From positions 54,277,612 to 54,341,611 of the forward strand of contig CM055095.1 in NCBI GenBank assembly GCA_029204225.1: 64,000 nucleotides of DNA. Reading direction: 5' to 3'. Position numbers and translations under genes: made by a program. This document shows, piece by piece, positions 1-11,098 of this stretch. Under the pieces are notes generated by a model that saw only the letters and a program-made list of their open reading frames with translations, searched no databases and had not been told where the DNA came from. Positions within the stretch are counted from its first letter, which is position 1. Each line of letters starts with the position of its first letter. Source of the stretch: Diphasiastrum complanatum (lineage: Eukaryota; Streptophyta; Lycopodiopsida; Lycopodiales; Lycopodiaceae).

Positions 1-2857
1 GATGACATCTATAAATAGATCATCCAAGCACAGATTGTCGGTTGCTCCATCCATGAGACGTATTATTTGAGCCTCCCAATTACGTTGTCAATTTTTGGTT
101 GTAATTGCTATTTGTATTGTGCTTCAGTGTAATATAGCAGTAGCACGTTTTTATCTGTGTACAACGTAGATGAATGCTTGTTGTGATTGAATGCACTTTC
201 ATTGCTATTTGATCGCGCTTGTTTACTCACTTTGATCAGAACACAGACGTCTACAACTCCTCAGTTTCTGATCAGATGATGGCTGTCTTTGACGCCTGAG
301 AAACTCGCGATATCATACTGCTCTTTCATTTATTTCAAAACTATACTTCATGTTGAATCTGATTTCATTAGTACCGCATACAAACCATCTCCAATCTCTT
401 CGATAGACTGTACTCTTGTTTTAGAGTATGAATTAATTTTTAAGATCCTATTGAGCAATCAGAATGCATAAAGTTGTAATCATCTTTAGCATAAGCTATC
501 TTTTAGATTGTTTTTGCACCTAGCAGCCGATTTAGAACGGGAGAGCTGTTCCGCAATATTGCTGCTCTCTTCTCCGTTCTCGTTCTTCCTATCTCCCTTG
601 CCCCATCATCGATTCTCTCTTTGTCATGTGCCATAGCTCTCAATCCAAGCCAAGCAAGCTAGAATAAGGAGGCAATCACCACACCTATGTTGAAGGGAAC
701 CAAAGATGAGCAATAACCGCAAGCTACCACAAAGCTCATATCAAAGTGAAGCTCAAAAGTAGATGGATTCCATAATGGAGAGTGAGGAGAACATGGATAC
801 AATGGGGCACATGAGACCTAGCAAGACCAAAATCCGGAGGAAGAGGAGATGGAGCTCCTAGTTCTCTCAATTGCAAATGAGCCAAAAGATTCAAAAGTTG
901 ATGTCTCTTGTCTAGTTATAGGCAATGCTCTTACTTAACTAAACATAACTATCTTGAGAGATTGTTAGTCCTTGTTAACTATTATATAGTCTACATTGGG
1001 CCCTTATTGGCCTACTATTCTTATAGAGTACTTTCAAGGGCCAAATCCGAGATCAAATAAAAAGGAAAGTGGATATAGAGAATCTATGATCCGTATACCT
1101 AATATTGAATTCAAGCGAAAATAGACTAATAGAATAGGTGCACAGAAGCAAAAGCACTCGAAATCGATATTGGAGAAGAATTGTTTTTTTCTTTTTTTGG
1201 AATATCAGTTTCAAGCGCAAATAGGATAGCTGAACTTTTTAAATAGTCCAACTGCACTTGAAAGTGATATTGCGAAAAATAGAAAATTAAATATTTCTTT
1301 TTTTGAAAAATGACATGAAAAGACCTACGAGCCTTTTAAAGTGAAGAAACAAAAAAAAAATTACAACAAAAAAAAAATCCTTAATTGAAATTGTGAAGTG
1401 CTTCTTGTCAAGAGAAATGTGTTGCGACACGGGCGCGAGTACTCCTCGGTGCATGAAACCACGTCTATCGGATTCAGGGCCGACTTCAAAGTCCACCAAA
1501 GTCGTTGGATCTATATGGTCGATTCCGTAGCCATGCACAAAGTAGGATGATTTAAGATTAGCTTTGCGAAAGCGTATTAGGTGCAGAAATTAGAGCGTCA
1601 CAATCGACCCAGACTAATAGTCACAGAAAACAATTTAATCTATGAATAAATTTATCTGCAAGCAAAAAAACAATCTGAAGTAAAATGAGCATTCAATCAC
1701 AGTATGCATGATCTAGATTACTGGAACATTGATTATTCAATCATGAATAGATACAGTCTGAATGTAGTCAGAGTCATGTTCTTCTTGAAACAATACTATG
1801 TGGGTGTCAGTTGACTTCACAAAACATTGCCATCGATTCCTTTGTATTTTTGTTGACTATTAGAAAACAAGTGTATTTCTACAAACTATGTGACTGTACA
1901 GGTATTTACATACAGCTAATGAATGGATAGATAAATCCCCTCTTAAATATATGAAGATTAATTCATTCATGCAAGGCTTTCTGGAATGCATAGCCTCTCT
2001 TATTTGAAAAATTGTTGTATTTTATTCAACAAATATTTAGAAATTTTGGTTTGAGCTTTGCAATGTTGGAATTAAGATCGTCATCTAATAAGTTTTATAA
2101 TAACATTTATCTATTTGTGATTCGTTTACATATCTTATGTTTACCATAGATTTTATTTTACATTTTGATTTTTGGATTGATCTTTATAAAATCAATTTGT
2201 GTTTTTTTTGTCTTTTAGATATAAACCAAGTGTCAAAAATGTTGGGAGGAACAAGGCTTTGTAATAAAAGTGAATACATAACCATAGGCTTTTATTCACT
2301 TCATGACAAACAGTCAATGTTGTACAATATTTTAAAACATCCATCTATTACTAAAAAGTTGAAAATTTAATAAGTAGTCCATGGTACAAATACACAATAA
2401 TAAATAAATTACTTGATTGAAATATTCTAGCACTTTATAGATTGAGAATTAGATAGTAAACTAGTAGAATTTATTAAAGAGAAAATGACATCTATTTCTA
2501 TTCTATTAAATGAGTTGGCAAAAGTAGAAAAATAAAGATATGATGAAAACTTCGTTCTCTTGTCCATTCTTGAATGAGCTACAACCTCATGCTAGTGGAA
2601 AGGTTGGTGACACATGAGATTTGTTATATGTCTTAGAATCTGTGTATCAAATTTTAACTAGAAATATTATGATTGAAGATATCAACTATAGCCACTATTG
2701 TCGCTCTTGAAAAGTAAAAAGATCCCGAATAAACTTGATGCCTTTTGGGCATTTAGGTATGTACTCAAATTGATTTTTAATTTTTTTTGTTATTAAATGA
2801 CATTTATATTATAATCTCATTTTGTATGTAACTTTGTTAATGCTTTGGAATCCATTT
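1..2857. other. Non-coding stretch, no gene recognised
   Basis: I see no reading frame with recognisable similarity, no RNA gene and no complete repeat. The first 260 bases have the AT-rich, CA/TG-rich texture of the right half of an LTR, but no partner copy is present, so that is only an impression. Short open frames near 289, 1287 and 2137 have no family features. Confidence 0.5.
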
Positions 2858-3325
2858 CAGGCCTACCTTCGCCTTTTTCCATGCCTTCGCTCTAGAGGCA
2901 CCTTTAGGATTTACATGCCTTAAGTCTAAGGGCACCTTCGTGTTTTTCGGGTTTTTCACAACAGCGACAGACCGATGTTGCCAACTTAGCATCAACCCTA
3001 AAAAAAACTGGTGCTAAATATCCCAAGGGCAGTTACCCACTTTGTACATATACAAAGACTAGCGTAAATGGCATTTAAGGCTTATAGGATATTTTTCTCT
3101 CGACACTTGTAAATATATATACTAGCTGAATCAAGCTATGTAAGTATTCTGTTCTTTTTCAATCAGAGTTATCTGTAGCCAGCGTTATCACGCTCAACAA
3201 GCTGAAGTTATTACTTCAAGCCATTGTACTCACTGTTGATATTAATCAAAGTGCAATTTTTGTCTCACTATTGTGTTGTTCATTTGAGCAATTTGTATGA
3301 ATCATTCTTCTTGAATATTTTCTGC
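2858..3325 (+). repeat. Left LTR copy of the copia deletion derivative
   Basis: It is nearly identical to 3772-4282 over its whole length, including the shared segment with TTATCTGTAGCCAGCGTTAT and the stretch ending TTGAATATTTTCTGC. Relative to the reverse-strand copy at 47785-48813 it lacks the first half of the LTR. There is no canonical TG start and no PBS after it. Coding remnant sequence begins directly at its right edge, so the right end of the LTR and the leader were lost in one deletion. Confidence 0.8.
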
Positions 3326-3771
3326 ATCTAAGAAGAAAGCTCGATGATAAGAGCAAGAAAACGATTTTCATTGGCTATTTCCCAGACCACAAGGCATACA
3401 AGCTCTACGATTTGGATACTGAGAAGACATTCACTAGTAGAGATGTCATTTTTGTGAAAGGCCAGTTCATCGACCACAAAGAGAAAGCTGCTGATAATTC
3501 TGACCCTAGGATCGAGCAACCAAACAATTCCGATCCAGGGATTCAACTGCTGAATAACGGCAATGACTCAGACGATGAGTCAGAACCTCAACGAGTCAAT
3601 CCACATCAGAGGACCGAAGTTCAACCCAGAAGGTCGAACAGGTCTAGACAACCTCCATCCAAATTTATGGATGATCCGGCAACAGCCGCAACAGATTTTG
3701 AAGTCAACCAGATGGATGTCCAGACCGCTTTCCTCGATGGAACCATCGAAGAGAAAATCTATATGACGCAG
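3326..3771 (+). pseudogene. Copia pol remnant: integrase tail fused in frame to RT fragment
   Basis: One reading frame runs through the interior. It reads KLDDKSKKTIFIGY, then AYKLYDLDTEKTFTSRDVIF, the conserved C-terminal tail of copia integrase. A variable acidic linker follows, then RRSNRSRQPPSKFMDD, and without a stop EVNQMDVQTAFLDGTIEEK, the RT segment that normally lies about 100 residues further on. The frame continues into the right LTR and ends at 3838-3840. The integrase and RT catalytic cores are absent, so this cannot be a working enzyme; it is a record of an internal deletion. The linker closely matches the element at 39.6 kb on the opposite strand (DHKEKAA-NSDP). Confidence 0.8.
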
Positions 3772-4303
3772 CATTTCAGGCCTACCTTCGTCTTTTTTGC
3801 ATTTTTCCTACCTTCGCCTTTTTCCCTGCCTTCGCTCTAGATGCACCTTTGGGATTTACATGGATTCAGTCTAAGGGCACCTTTGGGTTTTTCGGATTTT
3901 TTGGGTTTTTCACAACAGTGGCAGACCGACGTCGCCAACTTAGCATCAACCCTAAAAAGAGCTGGACCGCTAAATATCCCAAGGGCAATTACCCACTTTG
4001 TACATATACAAAGACTGGCGTAAATGGCAGTTAAGGCTTATAGGATATTTTTCTCTCGACACTTGTAAATATATATACTAGCTGAATCAAGCTATGTAAG
4101 TGTTCTGTTCTTTTTCAATCAAAGTTATCTGTAGACAGCGTTATCACACTCAGCAAGCTGAAGCTATTACTTCAAGCCATTGTACTCAATGTTGATATTA
4201 ATCAGAGTGCAATTTTTGTCTCACTACTGTGTTGTTCATTTGAGCAATTTGTAGGAATCATTCTTCTTGAATATTTTCTGCTGCTAACTGGTGTGTTTCC
4301 GTT
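3772..4303 (+). repeat. Right LTR copy of the copia deletion derivative
   Basis: Matches 2858-3325 and extends about 20 bp further (GCTGCTAACTGGTG), an end also present in the reverse-strand copy near 47785. It has an extra short CTACCTTCG repeat at its left. It joins the RT remnant directly at ATGACGCAG|CATTTCAGG with no polypurine tract, so the normal 3' end of the interior and the start of the LTR are missing. Confidence 0.75.
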
Positions 4304-5788
4304 TCTACACGCCTACACTCAAAACCTCGAGCTTCCACTGCCGGTCATCCCACGTTTTACGACAAGAAGAACCTCCTAAAAAAAACCTCTTGTATAACTC
4401 CATGAATTTGACACTATAAAATTGAAAGTCCTTTTCTTACAAATCTAACTACATCTTTATCTATATGGCTAACATTCTATGTTGGGACAAACACTAAACA
4501 TTGTTCTCTTGATGTGAATATTTGATATATTTAATGTTACTAGTTCAATTGAAGTTCTAGTTCATCGAGTTACACTTTGATGGTTGTGGATCAAAAGAAA
4601 TCAATTGATTTATGCAAATGATATGACTTAGATTACTTTGAAGTTTTTGCTAAATTTATGCTAGTAATCATATATTTTATGAGCTTTTGGTTATACATCA
4701 TTTTCATTTTCTATTAATAGAGGCTTTTTCATTATGTTTATGAAGAAAAACAAGCTTCTTGCGTGGTCATGAGTTGACTTCACTCCTAGTTTTACATTTT
4801 AAGTAGGAGTAAGGCCTATCCAAATGCTATGGCTTATTTATATATTTTTTCATTTCTTTGTGGGCTACATTGAAGATAAAAAGTCGTTTTCACAATGTAT
4901 CCATAGAAGAAAGTATTAGACAACAAAATGTTTCTTTAGGACAAAGGCTTTGTTATGGCACCAATGAAGCAATTGTACTCCCCCAAAAACCAGCTTGGTG
5001 ATAAGCAAGATTCTAGAAGCTTGCATTCATGATGAAAGTATTACTTTTGGATGCATATTCACATTCTTGTAGTTGTCAATCTTTGATGTGAAAACTTAAC
5101 TCATATATTCTACAATCAAGCACTAGAAAACTATAGATGGATGGAAATAAGTAATTTGCAATTTAAGTAACAATATCATGTTATTTAGATGTGGAGGAAC
5201 AATATTGATCCTACACACGGTATGGTAAAATGAACGCGGTGCCAAACCTTAATATCCAGAGAAAAGTTTTATAGAATGCGACAAATGTGAAACGTAGTAA
5301 AGGTTGCTCTTTATCTATTAGCCTGGCAAAGAAGCTTTTGTTACAGCAACTAGCACAAATTTTTCACATTCTACGTTTGCAACTTGAAAGTACTGAGCTT
5401 CTTATAAGGAGGAGCAGTTACCAGTATATAAAATATAGTTACTTTCCCTTGTAGTGCCTCAAATGGGGAGGAGGGAGACTCTACCTTGGTTCAATTTCTT
5501 AAAACGCAAGGTGGTCTTCACATCAATTTTACTCCCATTTCGCTAACACTAGTAACTTATTTACAGCAAGCAGTATTGATTTTAATCAAGAGAATTCGAA
5601 AGTTCACTTAGAACCCAATTTACCACAAAAAAAAACTACAAATCTATGCATGATGACAAGTTTCTGGCCTCTTAAACAAAGAGAAAGATTCTCTGTATTT
5701 CAACTGGTCTGATCTGTATTAACTGATAACTGTGCATTGATCTGGCAGAAGTGTTGAAACCCATGTCAATGCAGCCAGGATCTAGCTA
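4304..5788. other. AT-rich non-coding stretch
   Basis: No coding similarity, RNA gene or clear repeat is visible. It separates the copia derivative from the 3' end of the Ole e 1-like gene, so the 3' untranslated region of that gene should lie in the last few hundred bases before 5789; I see no canonical AATAAA there on the minus strand. Confidence 0.45.
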
Positions 5789-6462
5789 CTACTTTTTTGG
5801 ACCACGGTGGTCGCAGTAGTATGGCGTGAAGGCCATTGGAGCAGCTCTGAAAAATAGTTCATTGTAGTAAGCTTTTCTCAAGAGGAGATTGGCTCCAACC
5901 TTTCCATTGCCGGTGTTGGTTACTACGTTGCATTTCTCATCAGTTGATACCAGCAGATGAACCTTGCAGTTCGCGATGCCTTGTCGTAATGGGTTGTGAT
6001 GAGGAAGCTTGACTTGATAGTAGCCTTTGGCATTGGTTCTGGCAGCCCCATATGATGTAACATTGTGAGTTTTTTTATCCTTGCACAAGACACTAACCAG
6101 AGCACCTGACATCCAAAACATCTAGGAAATCAGTGTCTTCGAAGCTGGTTTTTTTATTAAGAAAAATAGTGAACATGGACGTAGTAATTTCATGGTTTCT
6201 CGCTTAGTACAATGTCAATTTAGCACCAATTAGATCTCTATTGCACTTTCTACTTACTTGGTAGTGATTTGATCCATCTGCTGCCGTTGTGAGCGCAGTC
6301 GTGGCAATAAACGTATCCTCCCACGACTGTGACGACTTCTTTTGGCCAGTTTCCTACTTCACCTTCCCCTAAGCCGGTGTCATTCAAAGCAACCGCATGG
6401 CGGAAGGCAAGAAAGAAAGTGATGAGCACCGCAAAAGTCCACATGCTGTGTGCAGCGTCCAT
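5789..6462 (-). CDS. Pollen Ole e 1-like secreted protein, two exons
   Basis: The coding sequence joins exon 1 (6462 down to 6258) and exon 2 (6105 down to 5789): 522 nt, 173 aa, no internal stop. I chose the ATG at 6462 because its context is ACCATGG and it starts directly before a signal peptide (residues 1 to about 25, hydrophobic core FAVLITFFLAF). An in-frame ATG at 6507 would add 15 residues. The intron has a strong donor (CCAA|GTAAGTA) and a CAG acceptor, is phase 1, and lies at Ser69. The mature part shows the Ole e 1 family signature: VVGGYVYCHDC (Cys53, Cys56), Cys76 in ALVSVLC, Cys115, Cys127 before VVTN, and Cys166, the usual six cysteines. Length fits the family (about 150-180 aa). 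Possible N-glycosylation at NGS (59) and NVT (83). Members are extracellular or cell-wall proteins of pollen and other organs; the biochemical activity of most is unknown. This is the only intact host gene seen here. Confidence 0.9.
6106..6257 (-). other. Intron of the Ole e 1-like gene
   Basis: 152 bp between donor GTAAGTA (minus strand, 6257-6251) and acceptor TGTCAG (ending at 6106). Removing it joins the split Ser69 codon and restores the family spacing between the CHDC and VLC cysteines. The AT-rich composition is normal for a plant intron. Confidence 0.85.
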
Positions 6463-6576
6463 GGTCTCTTGGATCCGCAAGCCCAAACCCAGCTCTCTTG
6501 CAGGCACACAGAAAGAAAGAAAGAAATCGGAGAGTGAAGAATGCTATAGCTACCATGAATGCAGTGCCAATACTCC

Positions 6577-6588
6577 CCTTGATATAGT
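6577..6588 (-). promoter_or_regulatory. Candidate TATA box of the Ole e 1-like gene
   Basis: Minus strand reads AACTATATCAAGG about 120 nt upstream of the chosen ATG. It would place transcription start near 6550 and give a roughly 90-nt leader containing a CTTT-rich stretch. Position and sequence are plausible but nothing else proves it. Confidence 0.4.
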
Positions 6589-6729
6589 TGCAGACAGAGA
6601 TAGAGCTAGGCACGGGGTAGATGCTTGCTTGCTTCTTCTTCTTCTTCTTGAGTGGGCGGCTGCGGATGAGGTGAGTGGACGTGCAATCGTGAGCACAACA
6701 AGAGCACTATGTATCATGTAACACGTTGT

Positions 6730-6730
<1 letters not shown>

Positions 6731-6780
<50 letters not shown>

Positions 6781-6799
6781 CGCGCTCTCTCTCTCTCTC
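6731..6799. repeat. Compound microsatellite (CT)n-(CG)n-(CT)n
   Basis: About 34 bp of CT, about 21 bp of alternating CG, then CT again. It lies about 270 bp upstream of the Ole e 1-like start codon. The pure CG block is unusual in otherwise AT-rich DNA and could adopt left-handed DNA. Confidence 0.95.
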
Positions 6800-6894
6800 G
6801 TGTGCCTAATACTCAGCTACCTGGCATTGTTACTATAGAAAGTTCTCAAGCCTGCCTTATATTTAAAAACCCACATGTATGATGTATGAAATAG

Positions 6895-7075
6895 GTAAAA
6901 GACTAGAATAAAACATTCAAATCTGCAATTTATAACTAAGCCATTAAAAGATTATAATATAACCTTCAAATTTGAAATTTAAAACTAAGTCATAAGCGAC
7001 TAGAATACAACCTTTAGTTCAAAATTTACAAGCAAGTCATTAAACAATTGAAATATAATCTTCAATTTTGAAACA
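6895..7075. repeat. Diverged tandem repeat, about 60-bp unit, 3 copies
   Basis: Successive blocks carry AA(G)TCATTAAA-like, (A)GA-TA-AATA-AACCTTCAAAT and TTTAAAACTAAG-like segments in the same order at about 60-bp spacing. The last copy runs into the larger duplication that begins at 7047. Confidence 0.55.
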
Positions 7076-7590
7076 TGTGACCAAGTGTGGTTGATTTTTT
7101 ACATGCGAGAGAACTTACGAGTTTTAAAGTAACTGATAAAATGTGAATTTCGCTGCGATTTTTGACGTGATTTGCGACGGAGAATTGCAACCTTTTTTTT
7201 TTGTTTTTTTGAATCGGCCCAGACGCGTCGCAACAGGGCCAGCAAATTCCAATGACTGTGGACATTGGAATCTGACGTCCACGTGTTGGATTATTCTCCT
7301 ACTAATCGACTAATCAATTTTTAATCTTCATCCAACTAATTATCCATAATGATTGGAATATAAGGTCAATTTTGAAACCTGTGACCAAGTGTGGTTGATT
7401 TTTTACATACGAGAGAATTTTCAAGTTTTAAACTAACTGATAAAATATGAATTTTAATAATTTTTACTACAACACTCGCTGCGATTTTGACGTGATTTGC
7501 GACATAAAAAAAAAATTGAATCGGCCTAGATGTGTCACGACAAGGTCAGCAGATTCCAACGACTGTGGACATTGGAATCTGACGTCCACG
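7047..7590. repeat. Duplicated segment (7047-7283 and 7351-7590) with an LTR shard between
   Basis: Both copies share CAATTTTGAAAC-TGTGACC, GTGTGGTTGATTTTTTACAT, CGCTGCGATTTT-GACGTG and GACATTGGAATCTGACGTCC in the same order. Copy 2 has an additional AATAATTTTTACTACAACAC insertion. The 67 bases between the copies start with TGTTGGATTATTCTCC, the first bases of the LTR at 13716. Confidence 0.85.
7284..7345 (+). repeat. Fragment of the copia element 1 LTR start
   Basis: TGTTGGATTATTCTCCTACT and the following ATCGACTAATC and TTTAATCTTCATCCA match the first 60 bases of the 3' LTR at 13716. It sits exactly between the two copies of the local duplication. Only this shard is present; the rest of an LTR is not. 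Confidence 0.8.
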
Positions 7591-7594
7591 TAGC

Positions 7595-9960
7595 ACGTCG
7601 GATTGAGACTCCCAATCCAATGTGGCGTCTGACGTGTTGCAACATATTTTTGGTTAGTTTAGTTTCCCTTGAGTTTTCTAGGACTCTTGATAGTTTTGAT
7701 CCTCTGAAAGGGTGTAGCATAGAGGTAGCTTAACAAACTGCCACTCCCTCGTTCATAGAGGCATAGTTTTGCCTTTAGATCACACCTTCCCTATAGGATC
7801 AATTCCTGACCTGCCTATACTACAATGGAGTTGACTTTTTCTTTTACTCACCCATTGCACTCAAATATAGATGAAATCTACAAGATAGGTGGCAAAAAAG
7901 AAGGGTAACATAAAATTTTGGCATCGTTTTTGGATGATGAGTAGGAAAACTTGTCACTTATGAGGAGTTTTTTACTATTTTTGCCACTATTTTTAATTAG
8001 TAATCTTCTTAATAGCTATAGTTTGTTTGTGTGTGCCTTGCTTTTTGTTCATATTTGGTCAAGATCCAGTTTTTATCAATTTTTTTTGCAAGGGGTGCAC
8101 TTAGTGCGAGCCTTTTTCCCTGGTAGGTGAGCCTTTCCTTAAGCAGATGAGTGTTTAACACTCTGTAGCGAGCATTCCCTAAAACACTTGCCCAAGCCTT
8201 AAACACTCATCCAATGAACAACTTTTAATTTTTAAAAGAACCTTTGTAAAATGGCTGAAAGTTTTCACATTTGGATTTTAGCAAACACTGATCCCAAACA
8301 TGTGAAGGTGCCCCTTTTTGGACTTTCCTTGCTTTTACCTTCTCTGAGTTTCAACAGATGAGCTAAACACTTGTCAAGCTATTTTTTGGTTAGGTTGAGC
8401 TAGTTACTTTTTAAATGCTTGTCACACACATATGAATTCTTGAAAACATTCACCAACATGTCTAATGGATAACCCTTGTCAAGAGTTCTCTATAGAAGTC
8501 TAGACGAGTGTATTTCTTGTGAGTTGTAAACACTCGCCACACACGTGTGAAGGTGACCATTTCTAGTTTTTTTATAGAAACATTCACCAACTTTTGAGTA
8601 GGTTTTTGGTAGAGTTCCCAACTAATTGAAAACTTGGCAAATAATCTTTTTGAAGTCTGTAGTCTCATAGACTAGCTTTTATACTGTTATTTTTCCTTGC
8701 AAGTACTAATCAAAGACAACAACTACAACTTAATTATTTTTAGATTTGCCCAACTACCTAATTAACTGAAAGATAACTCTATATTAGGTGGACAACCACT
8801 CTCACTCAGTGATTCAAGGAAAATTCAAATTTCTGAAGACCTATACCCCTTCCTAGAACCAAGACTAGTTCCACTCTAAACACTCGTGCCACATGTGTGA
8901 GTGGAGGAAAATATTTGCTAGTAGACTCACTAGTTAGTCCTTCTTCTAAGCTATCTATATAGAGTTCATCAAAGTTTTTTACCTAGCTGAGTAGACACTT
9001 ACCCACATGTGTGAAAGTGAGCATTGTGACTCACAATACCAATGTCGGATTTCGATGTCTGTTACAGTTTCTGACGAACAAAAAAGTGTCTGAAATCGTT
9101 TCACATGCCAGACAGACAAATATCCATCGGAATCCGACACATTATTATCCGTCGGATTTCGACGTCCCGAATCAGATTAAAAACAAATAAAGCATGCGTA
9201 GAAAACATCGAGCATTTTTATTGTGGGCTATTTTTGGAAACTAATGGAGCGATGTTCTTGGAGTAAACATTGATTGCACTTGACATTTAGATTAAAAAGA
9301 AGTACCTCATGCATTGCTAATTCATTCATACATTGCACATTGTGTCACATTGTGAATCGTACATTACTTCATCGCATTGTTACATTGTGCGACTGCATTC
9401 CTAAATGCAAAGTCGCACTCCTCTTTAGTGGGGAGCTACCATAATTTGCCATCTATCTATACAATTTAGATTTAAATTAGTTTAGGGTTGGAGCTCCCCT
9501 TGAAAATCAAGATGCATATTTAAATATGGAAATAATTTGAAGGACAAGCTATTCATGCTTGCTTGCATGCCTCCCTTTTCGCTTGTTCCCACTTTAGGAT
9601 TGCCTATTCCTTGCATCCTAATTGCAGCGGCATTTTTTTGAAGCCTATACTTTTCTGGTGTTTGGATCGGCTTTTACTATCTTCCAGTCATGTATTGAAC
9701 ACTAGTGGGATTTGGATGTCCCATCTCTAGAAGGTCGTCATAGTGAATCAAAATGATGTCTTATCCACAAACTCATATTTTTATTTATTTATTTTGTGTC
9801 AAATTCTTCTTCTTGTGGGGATTATTCATGAAGAGTATTAACAATCCGCTATTTAAGTTCTATGGATTGTTTGTCTCATTGAACAAATAACTTATCTCCA
9901 AAACAATGTTGTTAGAACAAGTACAATCTATCAATAACAACCAAGTAAAAACGGTCTTTT
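7595..9960. other. Non-coding stretch with diverged short repeats
   Basis: No coding similarity. Between 8000 and 9010 a motif of the type ACACTCG-CACA(C/T)GTGTGAA-GTGA recurs (near 8300, 8540, 8880 and 8995) within diverged blocks of about 120 bp that also carry AACATTCACCAAC. An imperfect inverted repeat, AATGTCGGATTTCGATG against CATCGGAATCCGACACATT, lies at 9048-9146. Bases 9180-9960 show nothing I can name; a 5' LTR for copia element 1 is not visible there. Confidence 0.45.
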
Positions 9961-9964
9961 CGCA

Positions 9965-11098
9965 GACAAGCTGAATGGATCCAATTATCATTTGTGGAAA
10001 TTTAAGATGACGACCTTGCTAATTGCCAACGACTTATGGGAAGTTGTTACAGGTACAGAAGTAAAATCTGAAGACGACGACTCAAAGTGGAAATCGAAGG
10101 ACGGTAAAGCATTTGCGCTTATTATTCTCAATATATCAGATACACAGATTGGACATATAGCTGAAGCTAAAATGTCAAGAGATGTTTGGGACATTTTGAG
10201 CTCACTATATGATGTGAGGGACGTAACTACTAAGTTACATCTACGAAGGAAATTCTTCACATTCAAAATGTATATTAGTGATTCACTTCAGAGTCACATT
10301 AACCAGTTTAAAAATCTCTTGCAACAGATGGCCACTGTCGGATTAGTCATAGACGATCAAGATGCAATGATGATCATATCGACACACTCAAGTTTAACTC
10401 TTACTAGAGTTATCACTATGTTGCTGCAAGAAGACAATAGAAGAAGTCAAGACACTTTATCTACTTCCTCCTCTCAGGCTCGATATGTCAACAAAGGCTT
10501 GAAGTGACAGAAGCAGAAAAGCTCCAAGAAGGCTGCAACGAATCAGAAGCCGACTCAAGATCAAGAACAATCATCGAATCCACAATCGAAGAAGAAGAAG
10601 ATGTTTTGCAGGTATTGCAAGTGCAATAACCATGAGATCGAGGATTGTCAAAGTCTCCAAGCGAAGAATGCAGCCAAGCAACCCGATCAACAAGCAAACA
10701 CAGTTTCATCATCTCCCCATGTCGAAGTGGATGAAGGCGCATTCATGGTCAAAGATCAAAGCGCATTTTTGGATGACTCATGGTTTCTGTATTCTGTAGC
10801 AGTTGAACATATGACCAATCAATGTGAGATCTTCAACTCCTACACTCCTTACAGCACGAAGAAATTTATTCATCTTGGTGACAATAGTGCTCATGCTATT
10901 GAAGGTGAAGGTACTGTAAGATTGCAATTCCAGTATGATCAATTCAGATTACTATCAAAGGTCTTATATGTTTCTAAACTCTCTACAAATCTGTTATCAG
11001 TGAGTAGAATTACATATTTAGGTCATAAGATAGAATTTGAATCTGATCAATGCAAAATAGATTGGCACACTGTTATTCTGAGTCTAGTCAAACATTGA
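9965..11098 (+). pseudogene. Copia 1 gag - zinc knuckle - protease
   Basis: The gag N-terminus reads DKLNGSNYHLWKFKM, typical of copia gag (UBN2 type). The frame stops at 10505-10507 (TGA where CGA is likely) and resumes in the same frame. The nucleic-acid-binding knuckle CRYCKCNNHEIEDC (C-x2-C-x4-H-x4-C) starts at 10604. The protease core reads WFLYSVAVEHMT where the family has W-x-L-D-S-G-A-x-H-M-T, so the catalytic Asp is Tyr and the enzyme would be dead. The frame ends at 11098, where integrase continues in another frame. Confidence 0.85.

Larger units (their letters stand above)
2858..4303 (+). mobile_element. Copia deletion derivative: LTR - short IN/RT remnant - LTR
   Basis: Two LTR-like copies (2858-3325 and 3772 to about 4303) bracket only about 450 bp of internal sequence. 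The interior is translatable and keeps the C-terminal tail of a copia integrase fused in frame to a short RT segment; everything else is missing, including gag, protease, the integrase core, most of RT, and RNase H. Both LTRs begin at the same inner point (CATTTCAGGCCTACCTTCG), not at a TG terminus. The left LTR stops at TTTCTGC, short of the right one. The same LTR family occurs in opposite orientation at 47785-48813 and the same coding family in the element at 38958-41230. Confidence 0.8.

Noticed and set aside
6329-6721. 130-aa plus-strand frame over the Ole e 1-like exon 1
   Set aside because: Antisense to a well-supported exon with signal peptide and splice donor; no independent features.
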